Part shown: positions 1 through 9,890 of the stretch, piece by piece | Layout: the number at the start of each line of letters is the position of its first letter | Numbering within the stretch: the first letter of the stretch is position 1 | Assembly (NCBI GenBank): GCA_032690845.1 | Contig: CM064428.1 | Span: forward strand, 59,953,575 to 60,017,574 | DNA: 64,000 nt | Source of the DNA: Eleusine coracana subsp. coracana | Lineage: Eukaryota > Streptophyta > Magnoliopsida > Poales > Poaceae | Direction: 5' to 3' | Notes under the pieces: model-generated | Seen by the model: only the letters and a program-made list of their open reading frames with translations | Told to the model about the DNA's origin: nothing | Database searches by the model: none | Translations under genes and position numbers: made by a program

Positions 1-191
1 GAAATAAAATAGAACAATCTCTAATAAAATTGACTATTTAGTAGGAAACCTGCATTTTTTTAGCCATAGATAAAAAAAATAAGAACTGATATAATAAGTC
101 TATATGATTGGGAATAGAGAATATTTATATCAGTTACAGCACAATTACCAGACCCGTTCACGGGCTACAAGCTGGATTTAGCTGAAACCAA
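1..191. other. Left edge, nothing recognised
   Basis: AT-rich sequence with no convincing coding potential. It may be decayed upstream LINE sequence, since recognisable LINE reverse-transcriptase homology begins at about 192, but I could not confirm this. Confidence 0.3.
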
Positions 192-1082
192 ATGAAAGCC
201 TACATAATGATTGAATCTTTGAATGATAAATACTTAGGTCTACCGGCAATTGTGGGGGCAGATAGATCGGATTGTTTTAGACATCTAATCGATAGAGTTT
301 GTGCAAGGATTACAGGATTGAAGAAAAAATTGCTAAGTATGGGAGGAAAAGAGATCCTTATAAAGTCCATTGCTCAAGCCATCCCAGTATTTACGATGAT
401 GGTATTTAAAATTCCGAAAAACATTTGCCAAGAAATAACTGATGCCATATCACAGTTCTGGTGGAGTGATGATGATGAACATAAGAGGATCCACTGGCAG
501 CCATGGTGGAAGCTATGTATACCAAAGAGTAGAGGCGGTCAGCGTTCAGAGATTTGCAATCTTTCAATATAGCTATGCTAGCTAAGCGTGGAGACTTATT
601 AGTGAGCTTGATTATGTGCAAGAGTCCTAAGAGCAAAGTACTACCCAGATGGAAGAATCCTAGAGGCAAAACCTAAAAGTGGCAGCTCATACACATGGCA
701 AAGTGTTCTTGAAGACTTGAAGTGTTTCAAAAGGGGTTGCATTTGGCGCCTGGGGGACAGATCACAGCTAAATATATGGAATGACAATTGGATCCCAAGT
801 AGCCATAGTTTGAAGATTCAAACACCGCGGGGGAATAATATACTCACAAAAGTTCAGCAGTTGATTGATCCAGTTACCGGACAATGGGATACTGACCTAG
901 TACAATCTATTTTCTAGCTAGAGGATGTTCAACGGATCCTTTAAATCCCAATTCATCGTGGAAGGGAGGATTTAGTGGCCTGGCATCATAACAATAGTGG
1001 AATGTTCTCTGTAAGATCGGCCTACCATTGCGAATGGGAGCATAAATTCAGAAATAGCAATTAGAACACGGTACCAAGTGAC
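192..1082 (+). pseudogene. LINE reverse transcriptase, C-terminal part
   Basis: The 126-residue reading at 192-572 carries the YLGLP motif and the LLSMGGKEILIKS block, followed by a PVFTMMVFKIP stretch, all typical of the region after the catalytic core in plant L1 RTs. After a frameshift near 540 the homology continues in other frames (FRDLQSFNIAMLAKRG near 555-600), then as the 717-917 segment with the WRLGDRSQLNIWNDNWIP block, and finally SVRSAYHCEW near 1010-1040. Several stops and at least two frame changes are visible. It would have reverse-transcribed the element's own RNA; it cannot be functional now. Confidence 0.8.
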
Positions 1083-1389
1083 ATGCACTATGTAAAAAAA
1101 AGGCCTTTAGAGACTCTGCTCAAGTCTCATAGGAGACTCTAAATTTTAGAGTCTACAAATTTGCGTCTGTAAAGATAGGTCATTACAGACGCGATTTTTC
1201 ACGTCTGCAATGAGTCACTTATTGTAGACTCTAGTTGGCAACTAGTCTCCAATAAGAGAGTCATTGCATACTCTAGTTGGCAAAACGAGTCTGCAATGAA
1301 TGGTCATTGGAGACTCATTTTGCCAACTAGAGTCTGCAATGATGAATTTAGAAAACAATAAAAGAGAAAAAATACTCAAGTTTTAGCCA

Positions 1390-3180
1390 TTATATATGAT
1401 ACAAATACATGACCTTTATCCATTATATACATTACACCATCTTATCTTCTGAAGAGCTAAAGAAACAGCACCCTAACACTAAACTCGTGCTACACCAAAC
1501 ACTAACAGTAAGACCAAGTAGCACAGATAATCTCCAACAAAAAGACATAAACATTCTGCTAGCAGAAAAAGAGTTGACATCTATATTTTGTACCTGAAAT
1601 CTATTTTTTTAGTAAGAAAACATTACACTTTGGAACTGACCTATTGAACTAAAAGAATAGCAATCAACTCTATTCACTAGAATCACTGAAAAGTGAAAAT
1701 TCTACCAATGTTCTCCACCTGCAAACCATGAAAGCCATGTTCAGATGCAATTAACCAAACAACAATTATTTCTACTCAATCAGAGATGTTCAATACAAAT
1801 GACATGGAGTCTAGATGATATATAGAGCAACATGCAGAGCTGCTGCAGAGGATGCACTACTGACAGTTTATATCTCATATATATACAGCTAGTAATGCCG
1901 AATGATGTGCAAATTGCTATCAGAACAGAATAGGCAGGCATTCAATAAAACAAAAACAGAACAGTCAGGCAGCTAGGTAACAAAAGAGCATGCAAAATGA
2001 AAGGCAAGGTTCAGAACTGAACAGGGATACTGCTTAACATGGTAGTTAGGTGTTGATGTGCTCATGAAGTTCATACCTTTGCCAAGACAATAGAACCCAT
2101 TAGAACAATTCTGATTCACGGTGTCAAATGGTACGTGCGATGCATTTTAAACCATGAAGCATCAAACAAAAGAGGGTATGTGGGCACATATGTGCTAGTA
2201 TGAATGACAGTTTTAAATCATAAAGGCATTCAAGGGCTAGTATGTGCAGCCAACAATCATACCAAAACACTAGAAAGCTACTTTTGAAATTGCTGGAATA
2301 AATGACAGCTACGACGTCAGAGCTATCATGAGAATGATTTTTTTATGGATTATACTCAAATTTTGTTTCACTTCACTAGCGCAGAACATAAACTGTACAG
2401 GTAAACTATAGTTTAGTGCATTCCTGTGAAAAGATTATTTACACAAGTGTAAGGCACCCAGCTTCGATATCAAGGTTTGAACATAAACTAAATGCAGGAA
2501 AGAAATAAGCATCAGCATAGGTCAACAAGTTTTACATAGCCCACAGACACAATTGATATGGATCCAAAATGTTGAAGCACAGAAAAACTGTTGATTCAGC
2601 TCGTGTGATACAAATACATGAACTTGCTAACATAGAACTGTGCACTATGGTGAGAAGCTAATAGGAACACCAACTCAACTAGCTAACCATGCGACAAAGA
2701 ACTTGAAATAAGCATACAAATACATGAACTTACTCATGGTTCTGCACCCAAACACTGAACTTGTGCTTCAACAACACTAAAAGTAAAGGCCTAGGGTTTG
2801 AATCGCCGATCTACGTGTCTCTACAGGCAGATAATTTGACATAAAACCTATTGTTACACCCTCATCTGTGTTCTTCTATACAGGAGCAATATGGAGCTAC
2901 AATCCCAAATACGAGTAACCTGAGTATTCCTACGGCTACCAGCATCCATCCCAAATCTATGAGTACTTTGACAGAGTGAAAGGAGATGGCGGGAGCACTC
3001 ACCCTAGGTTGCAGGTGCTGAGGTTGACGCAGGGAAGAAGGGGCGTCAAAGTTGCGCATGGGAGTCATCAGTGGTGGTGTAGATCTTGACATTGTTGTTG
3101 GGGATTAGGATCATCGGCAACTGTGTGGATCTCACCCATCTCAGCCTGCAGGTTGATAGGCCCCATGTGTGCTGTGACGG
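1390..3180. other. CACTA interior, AT-rich, no gene recognised
   Basis: AT-rich filler between the left subterminal repeats and the GC-rich block. Short open frames exist on both strands but none resembles a known protein. Confidence 0.5.
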
Positions 3181-3183
3181 GGA

Positions 3184-3926
3184 GTGATGCAGCCACGACG
3201 CCATGACCATGGATCTGGAAGAAGCCGCCGCTGCATCTCGCGCCTTCGTTTCCAGAGCCTTGATGATGGGGAGTGCTATGTGTCACGTGTGTGTGGTACG
3301 ACGGGAAGTCAAGGACTGGTACACACCTTGTCTTTTGGAGCCGCGCCCTGCCGGCCGGAACCCACAAGATCCACCCGCCTCCTCACGCAGCGCCACCGAG
3401 GAGAGGGCCTAGATCCCACCGCCACGCCTGCCTCCTTATGCCACATGTGGAGGATTCACCCGCTTGGAGCCCGCCGTTATCCACCAGATCCACCCGCCTC
3501 CTCACCCAGCACCACCGAGGAGAGGGTCCAGATCCCGCTGCGCTGCCCGCCTCCTTGCGTCGCATGTGGAGGATCCACCTCTTCGTTGTGCTCGCCCGCT
3601 GTTGGGGAGGCCGAACCTATGCCGCCAGCCTCGTCTCATCGCGCCCGCCCACCATCTGGGAGGTTGAACACGCAACACCCGCCTCGTTCTCGCTGCGGCT
3701 GCCCCTCACTGCATTGTCACTTCCTCTCTGTGCGCCCTCGCCGGGGAGAGGCGAGCTCGGGGGCCTCGTAGAGAGTGGGAACAAGGAGGCCCGGGGGGTG
3801 GGGGTGGGGAGGGAGGCGAGGCTGAAGGGGATAGGGTCGAGCCTTCGAGGGCACTGGGTGGAGGAAGGCGGCCACACAGGGACGGGTGGGCTTCGAGCTC
3901 GGATGCAAGGAAGCAATGAAGGGTAG
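3184..3926. other. GC-rich block in CACTA with 120-bp duplication
   Basis: A sharply GC-rich segment, open in several frames on both strands and rich in Pro, Ser and Arg codons. It contains two imperfect direct copies with a period of 120 bp: the string GATCCACCCGCCTCCTCA occurs at about 3368 and again at 3488, each followed by a CACCGAGGAGAGGG core. It could be a captured host exon or a degenerate first exon of the original element gene. The overlapping open frames most likely reflect base composition rather than protein, and I cannot assign a product. Confidence 0.45.
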
Positions 3927-4249
3927 TTAATACAAAAATCAGGTCCGCATCTATACTATTGTAGACGCTAATTGAGAAAATGAGTCTGTAAAAACTTTGA
4001 AGACTCGAATTAAGAAGTAGTCTACAATAATCTACATTATTACAGACTGGTTGAGAAGAAGAGTCTGTAAAATTTTTAGAGACGCATTTCATTAGGAAGA
4101 GTCTGGAATGTTACTTTTTTACAGACACATCAATACTTTTACAGACTCTTCACGTCTAATAGAGTCTATAAAACATTATTGCAGACGCGTTTTAACATAG
4201 AGTCTATAATAATGATGTCTTATTAGACTATTTTTTACATAGTGATGGG

Positions 4250-5246
4250 CAATAACCAAGTCTGAACGCAACTGTGGAAGCTTCAGGTACCAGGCAAGAT
4301 AAAGATATTTGGATGGCGAGCACTTATGGGCTTGCTACCGTGCCGTGCCGCGCGATTTTGGCGAATAAACATATTGGAACAGTGGGTAGCTGCCCACTAT
4401 GCAACGCAGGAGGGGAAGATATCCAGCACATGATGTTCACTTATGATCATACTAAGGAGGTATGGAGAAGCCTGGGTATTTGGGACCAGATTGAAAGATT
4501 TCTAGACATCGACAGACAGATTCAGTGCTGATCGAAGAGATATTAAGAGTAGGAGGTAATCTCTTAAGCTTGAACAATGTGGGCTTAGCTGAAATCATGC
4601 TAACCGGAGGATGGTATCTATGGTGGGAAAGAAGGCAGATTGTGCATGGCGAAGACATATAGAGACCCACTCATTTCGTAATGGTAATTGCGGCCCTAAC
4701 AACTAATATATGATGTCGACGAGGAAAACAACAAGACTTAGACAGGGATGGAAGAAATCACCAGAAGGAAAGTTGATGATCAACACTGATGCAGCCTTCA
4801 GCGAGGAATCAGGGGTGGGGAGCACGGGCGTTGTGATTCGAGACTCGACTGGTGGCTTCATAACAGCAGCAAATAGATACTTGTCACACCTGTTGGATGC
4901 ACTGATGGCTGAGGCTTTCGCGCTAAAGGATGGGCTTCTGTTGGCTCAACATATCGGGTCAAACAATGTGATTGTCTAATCTGACTGCATGGAAGTAGTG
5001 ACAACAATGCAAGAAGGAGGTTTTTCGGCGACATCGGCAGCGGCAGTCTATGATGAATGTTGTGCATTCTGGAGGGAATTCAACGCCATATCCATTGAGC
5101 ACTGTGATAGAGAAGCAAATAGAGTAGCTCATGAGCTAGCTAGATTGACTGTGATATCCAAAAACCATTGTATTTGGGTCGATGACCCCCCTAGTGATTT
5201 GCTTAATGTCCTGGCAAACGATGTTACAGTTCTTTCATATCAATAA
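4250..5246 (+). pseudogene. LINE zinc-finger region and RNase H domain
   Basis: Continuation of the LINE pol reading after the CACTA insertion. Residues from 4274 give a zinc-finger-like segment (GSCPLCNAGGEDIQHMMF) typical of plant LINE RTs. From 4710 an RNase H-like domain starts with the INTDAAF catalytic-Asp motif, continues with GSTGVVIRDSTG and AEAFALKDGL, passes an in-frame TAA near 4977 just before the SDCMEVV block, and ends with the CDREANRVAHELAR motif at about 5101-5140. The domain order fits L1-type elements of plants. At least one internal stop shows it is dead. Confidence 0.8.
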
Positions 5247-5279
5247 AGTTTAGCCAGATGGCATTCTCTAAAAAAAAAA

Positions 5280-5776
5280 TCAGAGAGAGAGAGGACTTCT
5301 GCATTGCAGAACCTTGAAACCTTGTTCAGATTTTCAATATTTGTCTTACAGAATGCAAAATTAAATTCAAAGACCCACACAGGTTTTCTGTTTTCTTTTT
5401 GCATGAAAAAGACCAAGATTTTCATGGGAACTAGGACCAGATGTTGGTCTTGTGAGTTCGTCCCTCTGGTCCATGCCCATGGGCATGGCCTCGCCGGTGA
5501 CTGATCCTTAGGAACGTGATTAGCTCAAATAAAGTGGATTAAAAGGCGTCGGCGCTTGGTAGATACTACACATGCTGCTCTCAAACTTGTGTGTTGTAAT
5601 ATGTGTTAAAATAATTTGGTTGGTCATGTTTGGTAGAACGTACGGCAAAGTAGAAATGGCTGGCACCATGTCGAAGAAGCCTCAGAGATTGAGTCCTATT
5701 AATTCAGCATAGCTCGTATCCCCGCGGCGAAGTGATTAGTGATACAGCACGCACCCACAGGGAAGCGAAAGGATCA
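5280..5776. other. Upstream region of the UGT gene
   Basis: About 500 bases between the LINE poly(A) end and the glycosyltransferase start, so the UGT promoter must lie here or within the LINE tail. It contains an 18-bp perfect palindrome (CCATGCCCATGGGCATGG) at 5471-5488. I did not find a convincing TATA box at the expected distance. Confidence 0.4.
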
Positions 5777-7231
5777 ATGATGGCTGCAGCTGATGCCAAC
5801 GATGAGCTAATAAGCAGCAAAAAGCTGCGGGTACTTCTGATGCCCTTCTTCGCCACGAGCCACATCGGGCCCTTCACTGACTTCGCCGTCCGCCTCGCCA
5901 CGGTCAGGCCCGGCGCCGTGGAGCCGACCCTGGCCGTCACGCCGGCGAACGCCGCCGTGGTGGCCTCCGCCCTGAAGCGGCACGGCGCCTCGGCGAGCAG
6001 CCTGGTGAAGATCGCCACGTACCCGTTCCCCGCCGTGGACGGGCTCCCCCCGGGCGTGGAGAACCTCTCCGCCGCGGCCGCCGGCGAGGCGTGGCGCATC
6101 GACGCCGCCGCCGTCGACGAGGCCCTGACGCGGCCGGCGCAGGAGGCGCTGGTCAGGGAGCTGTCGCCCGACGCCGTGGTCTCCGACTTCCACTTCCACT
6201 GGAACAGCGCCGTAGCCGCGGGGCTCGACGCGCCGTGCCCGTGCGTCACGTTCAGCGTCATCGGGCCCTTCTCCGTTCTCGCCATGCGCCGCCTCGTCGG
6301 CTGCTGCGGATCAGAGGAGGATGTGGTGGCCGTCCCGGGGATGCCGGGCCCGGAGATCCGGATCCCCGTCTCCGAGCTGCCGGAGTTCCTGCGATCCGCG
6401 CCTGACATGTTCCGCCGCTCGTCGAGGACGTTAGACGCGAGCTTCGGCGTCGTGTTCAACACGTTCGTCGACATGGAGCGGCAGTACTGCGACGCGTACG
6501 CGCGCGGCGTGACGCGCGCGGCCTACTTTGTGGGCCCCGTCTCCCTCCCGTTACCGCCGCCGGTCGAGTCACCGGCGCCGGCGTGCGTCAGGTGGCTTGA
6601 CTCCAAGCCCAGCTGCTCGGTGGTGTTCGTCTGCTTCGGCACCTACGCCGCCGTCTCGCGGGACCAGCTCCGTGAACTGGCGCTCGGGCTCGAAGCGTCC
6701 GGGAAGCCGTTCCTGTGGGTGGTGAGGTCCTCGTCCGACGAAGACGACGACGGAGGGTGGGCCCCGCCGGACAGTTGGGAAGAGCGCGTCGGGGAGAAGG
6801 GGATGCTGGTCCGCGGGTGGGTCCCGCAGACCGTGGTCCTGGCCCACCCGGCGGTGGGCGCGTTCGTGACGCACTGCGGGTCCAGCTCGCTGCTGGAGGC
6901 GGCGGCGGCCGGCGTGCCCGTGCTGACGTGGCCGCTGGTGTTCGACCAGTTCATCGAGGAGCGGCTGCTGACGGAGGTCCTGCGCATCGGGGAGAGGGTG
7001 TGGCACGGGCCGCGGAGCACCAGGCAGGAGGAGCGCGAGGTCGTGCCGGCTGAGGCCGTGGCGCACGCCGTGGCGGCGTTCCTGGAGCCCGGCGGCACGG
7101 GGGAGGCCGCGAGAGGAAGGGCGAGGGATCTCGCCGGGAAGGCTCGCGCGGCGGTGGCGGAGGGCGGCTCGTCGGCCCGTGACCTGCGGCGCCTCGTTGA
7201 TGACTGGTGGACAATGACATATTATGTTTGA
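5777..7231 (+). CDS. Family-1 UDP-glycosyltransferase (UGT)
   Basis: An intact single-exon gene for a soluble plant UGT that would transfer a sugar from a UDP-sugar to a small hydroxylated acceptor in the cytosol. The open frame extends upstream to an ATG at 5732 (499 residues), but the tandem ATGs at 5777/5780 have better context (A at -3 and G at +4 for the second) and give about 484 residues, a normal family length. Numbering from 5732, the N-terminal catalytic His is in ATSHIGPF (residue 44) and the supporting Asp in VVSDFHFHW (residue 152). The 44-residue PSPG sugar-donor box spans residues 363-406, from WVPQ to VFDQ. It ends in Gln, which in this family usually goes with UDP-glucose. 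The box is unusual: positions 22-24 read Ser-Ser-Ser where most members have Trp-Asn-Ser. The style is UGT73-like; the acceptor cannot be predicted. Codons are strongly GC-rich at third positions, as in many grass genes. Confidence 0.93.
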   Translation: MMAAADANDELISSKKLRVLLMPFFATSHIGPFTDFAVRLATVRPGAVEPTLAVTPANAAVVASALKRHGASASSLVKIATYPFPAVDGLPPGVENLSAAAAGEAWRIDAAAVDEALTRPAQEALVRELSPDAVVSDFHFHWNSAVAAGLDAPCPCVTFSVIGPFSVLAMRRLVGCCGSEEDVVAVPGMPGPEIRIPVSELPEFLRSAPDMFRRSSRTLDASFGVVFNTFVDMERQYCDAYARGVTRAAYFVGPVSLPLPPPVESPAPACVRWLDSKPSCSVVFVCFGTYAAVSRDQLRELALGLEASGKPFLWVVRSSSDEDDDGGWAPPDSWEERVGEKGMLVRGWVPQTVVLAHPAVGAFVTHCGSSSLLEAAAAGVPVLTWPLVFDQFIEERLLTEVLRIGERVWHGPRSTRQEEREVVPAEAVAHAVAAFLEPGGTGEAARGRARDLAGKARAAVAEGGSSARDLRRLVDDWWTMTYYV

Positions 7232-7281
7232 TTGGCATGTTTTGTATTTTTCTAGTGAAGAAGTTGTGTTTCGATAAGTAA

Positions 7282-7548
7282 ATGAAGTTTAGGGGGGGGG
7301 GGGTGACACAAACGCGTCGTAGTGCATGGCGTGTTTGCTTCCTCACACACGCGGCAAACAGAATGGCGCATTTGGCTGACCCCCTCGCTGCGACTAAGTC
7401 CAGTTCTCCTGCCCCTCCGGGAAAGTGGCTGGCCGCAGTGCGACTTACACAGGAAACGCGCCATACGTCTTGGCGCGTTTCATGAGGAAGTCGCACCGCC
7501 TCGTCGCGTTACAGAGAGGACCCAAGAACCTTTCCATTTACAAACCTG
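7282..7548. other. Left terminal region of the MULE
   Basis: Begins near a run of about 13 G's at 7292-7304 and carries repeated GGCGCGTTT-type words, for example ACGCGCCATACGTCTTGGCGCGTTT near 7456-7482 when read in short pieces. It is likely the terminal region downstream of the PMD gene. No gene is visible. Confidence 0.45.
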
Positions 7549-9833
7549 CTATGTCTCGTCGCCGTTGCTCCCGTCATCCTCCGATCCGTCGCCTCCATGG
7601 CCTGAGTCTCGTGGACCTCGAGAGGATGTTGCCCCTCGGGAACTTCCTTCGGCCGCTGAAGAAGTGGCTCGACTACGTGACCCTGAAGGTGCAGCTCCAG
7701 ATGAGGGCATGCAGCTGAATATCCCAGCTAGTCTACGACAATCTTTGAAAGTTTCTGTCATACAAAAGGGATTGGTGGAAGGATGTTAGAGAATACAATG
7801 AGAAGGACATGGACAATAAGAGGTAAGAGCGATATGATTACCTGTACCACACGCCGGAGAGCTCCAAGTTCCTGTTCTGAACCAAGCTGATGGCCTAAGG
7901 CTGAGTCAGCCTCGTTAGCCATGCGTAGTAACTAGGTCGCCTACAAGCACGATGGTTTTATAGATGTTAGTATTAAATGGTAATGACAAAAATGCAAAAA
8001 AACATTTCACAAAGGATTGTATCGTGTAGTTCTCAAGTGGCGCCCTCTCCCGCTGTCTCCCGGTGCGAGTGAACTCATCATAGTCATCCATGATTTCTTC
8101 TTTGCTCCCCTTGTCTGGCTGCTCCGCAATATCCGCTTGGTTATAAGTAGGCCGGAGCTTCAGGCGGCTGTTCTCATGCAGCCACAGGAGGTACTCCTTG
8201 TACAGCCTTGGTCGATGTACTGGGCCATCATATGGATCACACGCCTTTGCTGTGGCATCACTCCCACAAAAGGAGCCACGACGGGTGTTTCTCAGCCCAA
8301 TCCACGACACCCTTATCAGTACGCCGGTCAATCCTACGAAAATCATGATTAGTGACATATACAACACGACATATGAAAAGACAAGTATATGTGATACTAA
8401 CTTGTGCAGGTTCTAGTTCATGCACTGGTACGCGACATTGGTGGGCTGGAGTCTACCGAACTGTCGCATCACCCGTTATGGCAGGTGCCACTCAATAGCG
8501 TAAAAGTAGATCAGAGGCACCTTGACCCGCCACAAGTGCCTGTCGTGAGTGCACATCTGAGAGAGTCCCAGGTGCAAGAGCTCATCCCTCCCGTACGCCC
8601 CCAAGTCACCTGAAAAGCAACACAAGCATTAAAATTATCACGTAATCAGCTTAAATTAACAAACAAATGCAAATGCATGGAAATGGATTTAGTTGACCTG
8701 AGACTAAGTGATGACGTTGAGGGTGTTCGTGTACTCGCGATACCGCCGTTCCGAGACGCCCATCACGTTGATGCAGTCCTTGTAGACGTACCCAACTGTG
8801 CATCTGCAGTCCTCATATGGCCAGGGCTACATACAAACAGATGTGACACAGAAATAGATGAGACCGGCGTCAATATTACTGTTACTCTCATGTGACATAG
8901 AAAAACATAATGACTAGGAGGAAAGCAGCTAACCTCTACTAGGCCACGTGCCGGTCTAGCAAGTGGGAACCTCTCCCACATCCAAACCTGGAGTAGGTAG
9001 ACGCAGCCGCCTAGGTTGGAACTCCCACCGTCCCTCTTGCACGCCTCACACAGCTAGCGGTAAAGGAAGGACAGAACCGTTGAGCCCCAACTATATTGGG
9101 GAAGTTGCTCCCACGGCCCTGTTAGAAATGGGAGCAATATCCAGGGCGTGATGTTTCCACTGCCATCCGGAAAAAGGAAACCACTGAGGTAGTGCCAGAA
9201 CCACGCCCTAGCTGCAACCTCCAATGCCTCAGGCAGGTACTGCACTTCCCGGACCAAAGTGAAGGTCTTGGTTAACCACTTGGACTTTATGCCAGAGGTC
9301 TTGGACTCCCTCTTGCCCGACTCAGGCTCTAGCGTCTGAATCCCAAGCCACTGCTCCACAATGTCCTTGCATCCCTCGATGTCCGGTGTCAACCCGGTGA
9401 TGGGCACGCCATCAATCGATAACACCGTTATCATCCCACGTCCTCAAGCGTCACAGTCGGTTCACCACAGGGAAGGTAAAATGTGTGAGTCTCTGGCCTC
9501 CACCGATCGACCAGTGTGGTCAAAGCAGAACCATCCATAGACGGTAGGCCTGAACTAGCAACACGAGCCAATGGTAGGAAACTGGTCGACGCGATGTATG
9601 TACCAAGTCGGTCGTCCCAGGGCATCAACTTATGCATCCGCGGCCTTAAAGCGCCTAACACCTGCGTCAACAACAAAAAATGTACATGAAAACAATGACA
9701 AGAAAATAGTCCATGGTAATTTAACTGTTCTGTGACAATGCTAACTCACCCTCCCCTCGTCGACCATCAGGTGGGCACGGTGCTTGCTGTCGTACTTCAT
9801 GTCAAGGAGCGGGAAGAGCGGGTGGGGGGCCAT
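7549..9833 (-). pseudogene. Plant mobile domain (PMD) gene, broken
   Basis: A transposon-borne relative of the plant mobile domain proteins (the MAIN/MAIL family). Exon 1 (9833-9750) starts with a good ATG, encodes a MAPHPLFPLLDMKYDSKHRA-like start and ends at a GTGAGT donor. Exon 2 begins after a CAG acceptor at about 9661 and carries the family's W-R-P-E-T-H-T-F core followed by LPCGEPTVTLEDV. A frameshift near 9432 leads into DGVPITGLTPD and then LSGFLFPDGSGN and YSWGSTVLSFLYR. An in-frame TAG at 9054-9056 precedes LCEACKRD and LGGCVYLLQVWMWER. Later blocks are YEDCRCTVGYVYKDCINV (about 8810-8760) and WRVKVPLIYFYAIEWHLP, with a TAA at 8476-8478, then EYLLWLHENSRLKLRP (about 8190-8145) and a Ser/Arg-rich tail ending at 7546. 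PMD proteins act in silencing and genome maintenance; this copy is degraded. Confidence 0.8.
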
Positions 9834-9890
9834 CTCCCTGAAAGAACAAACACATAGAGATCATTAGAACACAAATAATATATGCAATAA

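Larger units (their letters stand above)
1086..4246. mobile_element. Non-autonomous CACTA (En/Spm) transposon
   Basis: The element begins CACTATGTAAAAAA at 1086 and ends with the exact inverse TTTTTTACATAGTG at 4246, giving a 14-bp perfect terminal inverted repeat. The trinucleotide ATG at 1083-1085 and 4247-4249 is the 3-bp target duplication typical of CACTA elements. Both ends (about 1110-1340 and 3950-4220) are packed with short subterminal repeats around the core GAGTCTGTAA/AGAGTCT in both orientations, the usual transposase-binding layout. No transposase homology is visible in the 3.16 kb interior, so it would depend on an autonomous relative. It sits inside the LINE and is therefore younger than it. 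Confidence 0.92.
192..5279 (+). mobile_element. Degenerate L1-type LINE, split by a CACTA element
   Basis: A non-LTR retrotransposon remnant on the plus strand. In order it holds the C-terminal part of the reverse transcriptase (192-1082), the Cys/His zinc-finger region found in plant LINE RTs (4250-4530) and an RNase H-like domain (4710-5246). It ends with AATAAA-like sequence and a run of ten A's at 5270-5279, as expected for a LINE 3' end. A 3161-bp CACTA element with an ATG target duplication separates the halves: the reading runs from the block ending near 1082 into the one starting near 4250. Frameshifts and stops make it non-functional. The 5' half of the element (endonuclease and RT catalytic core) is absent or beyond the left edge. 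Confidence 0.85.

Noticed and set aside
3184..3926. 217- and 195-codon ORFs
   Set aside because: GC-rich, duplicated interior of a CACTA element; overlapping frames on both strands show compositional openness, not a proven gene.
5732..5776. Upstream ATG extending the UGT by 15 residues
   Set aside because: The extension lies outside the normal UGT start, and the tandem ATG at 5777/5780 has better context; kept as an alternative only.
5704..7098. Several long minus-strand and shifted-frame ORFs over the UGT
   Set aside because: They are shadow frames of the GC-rich UGT coding sequence.
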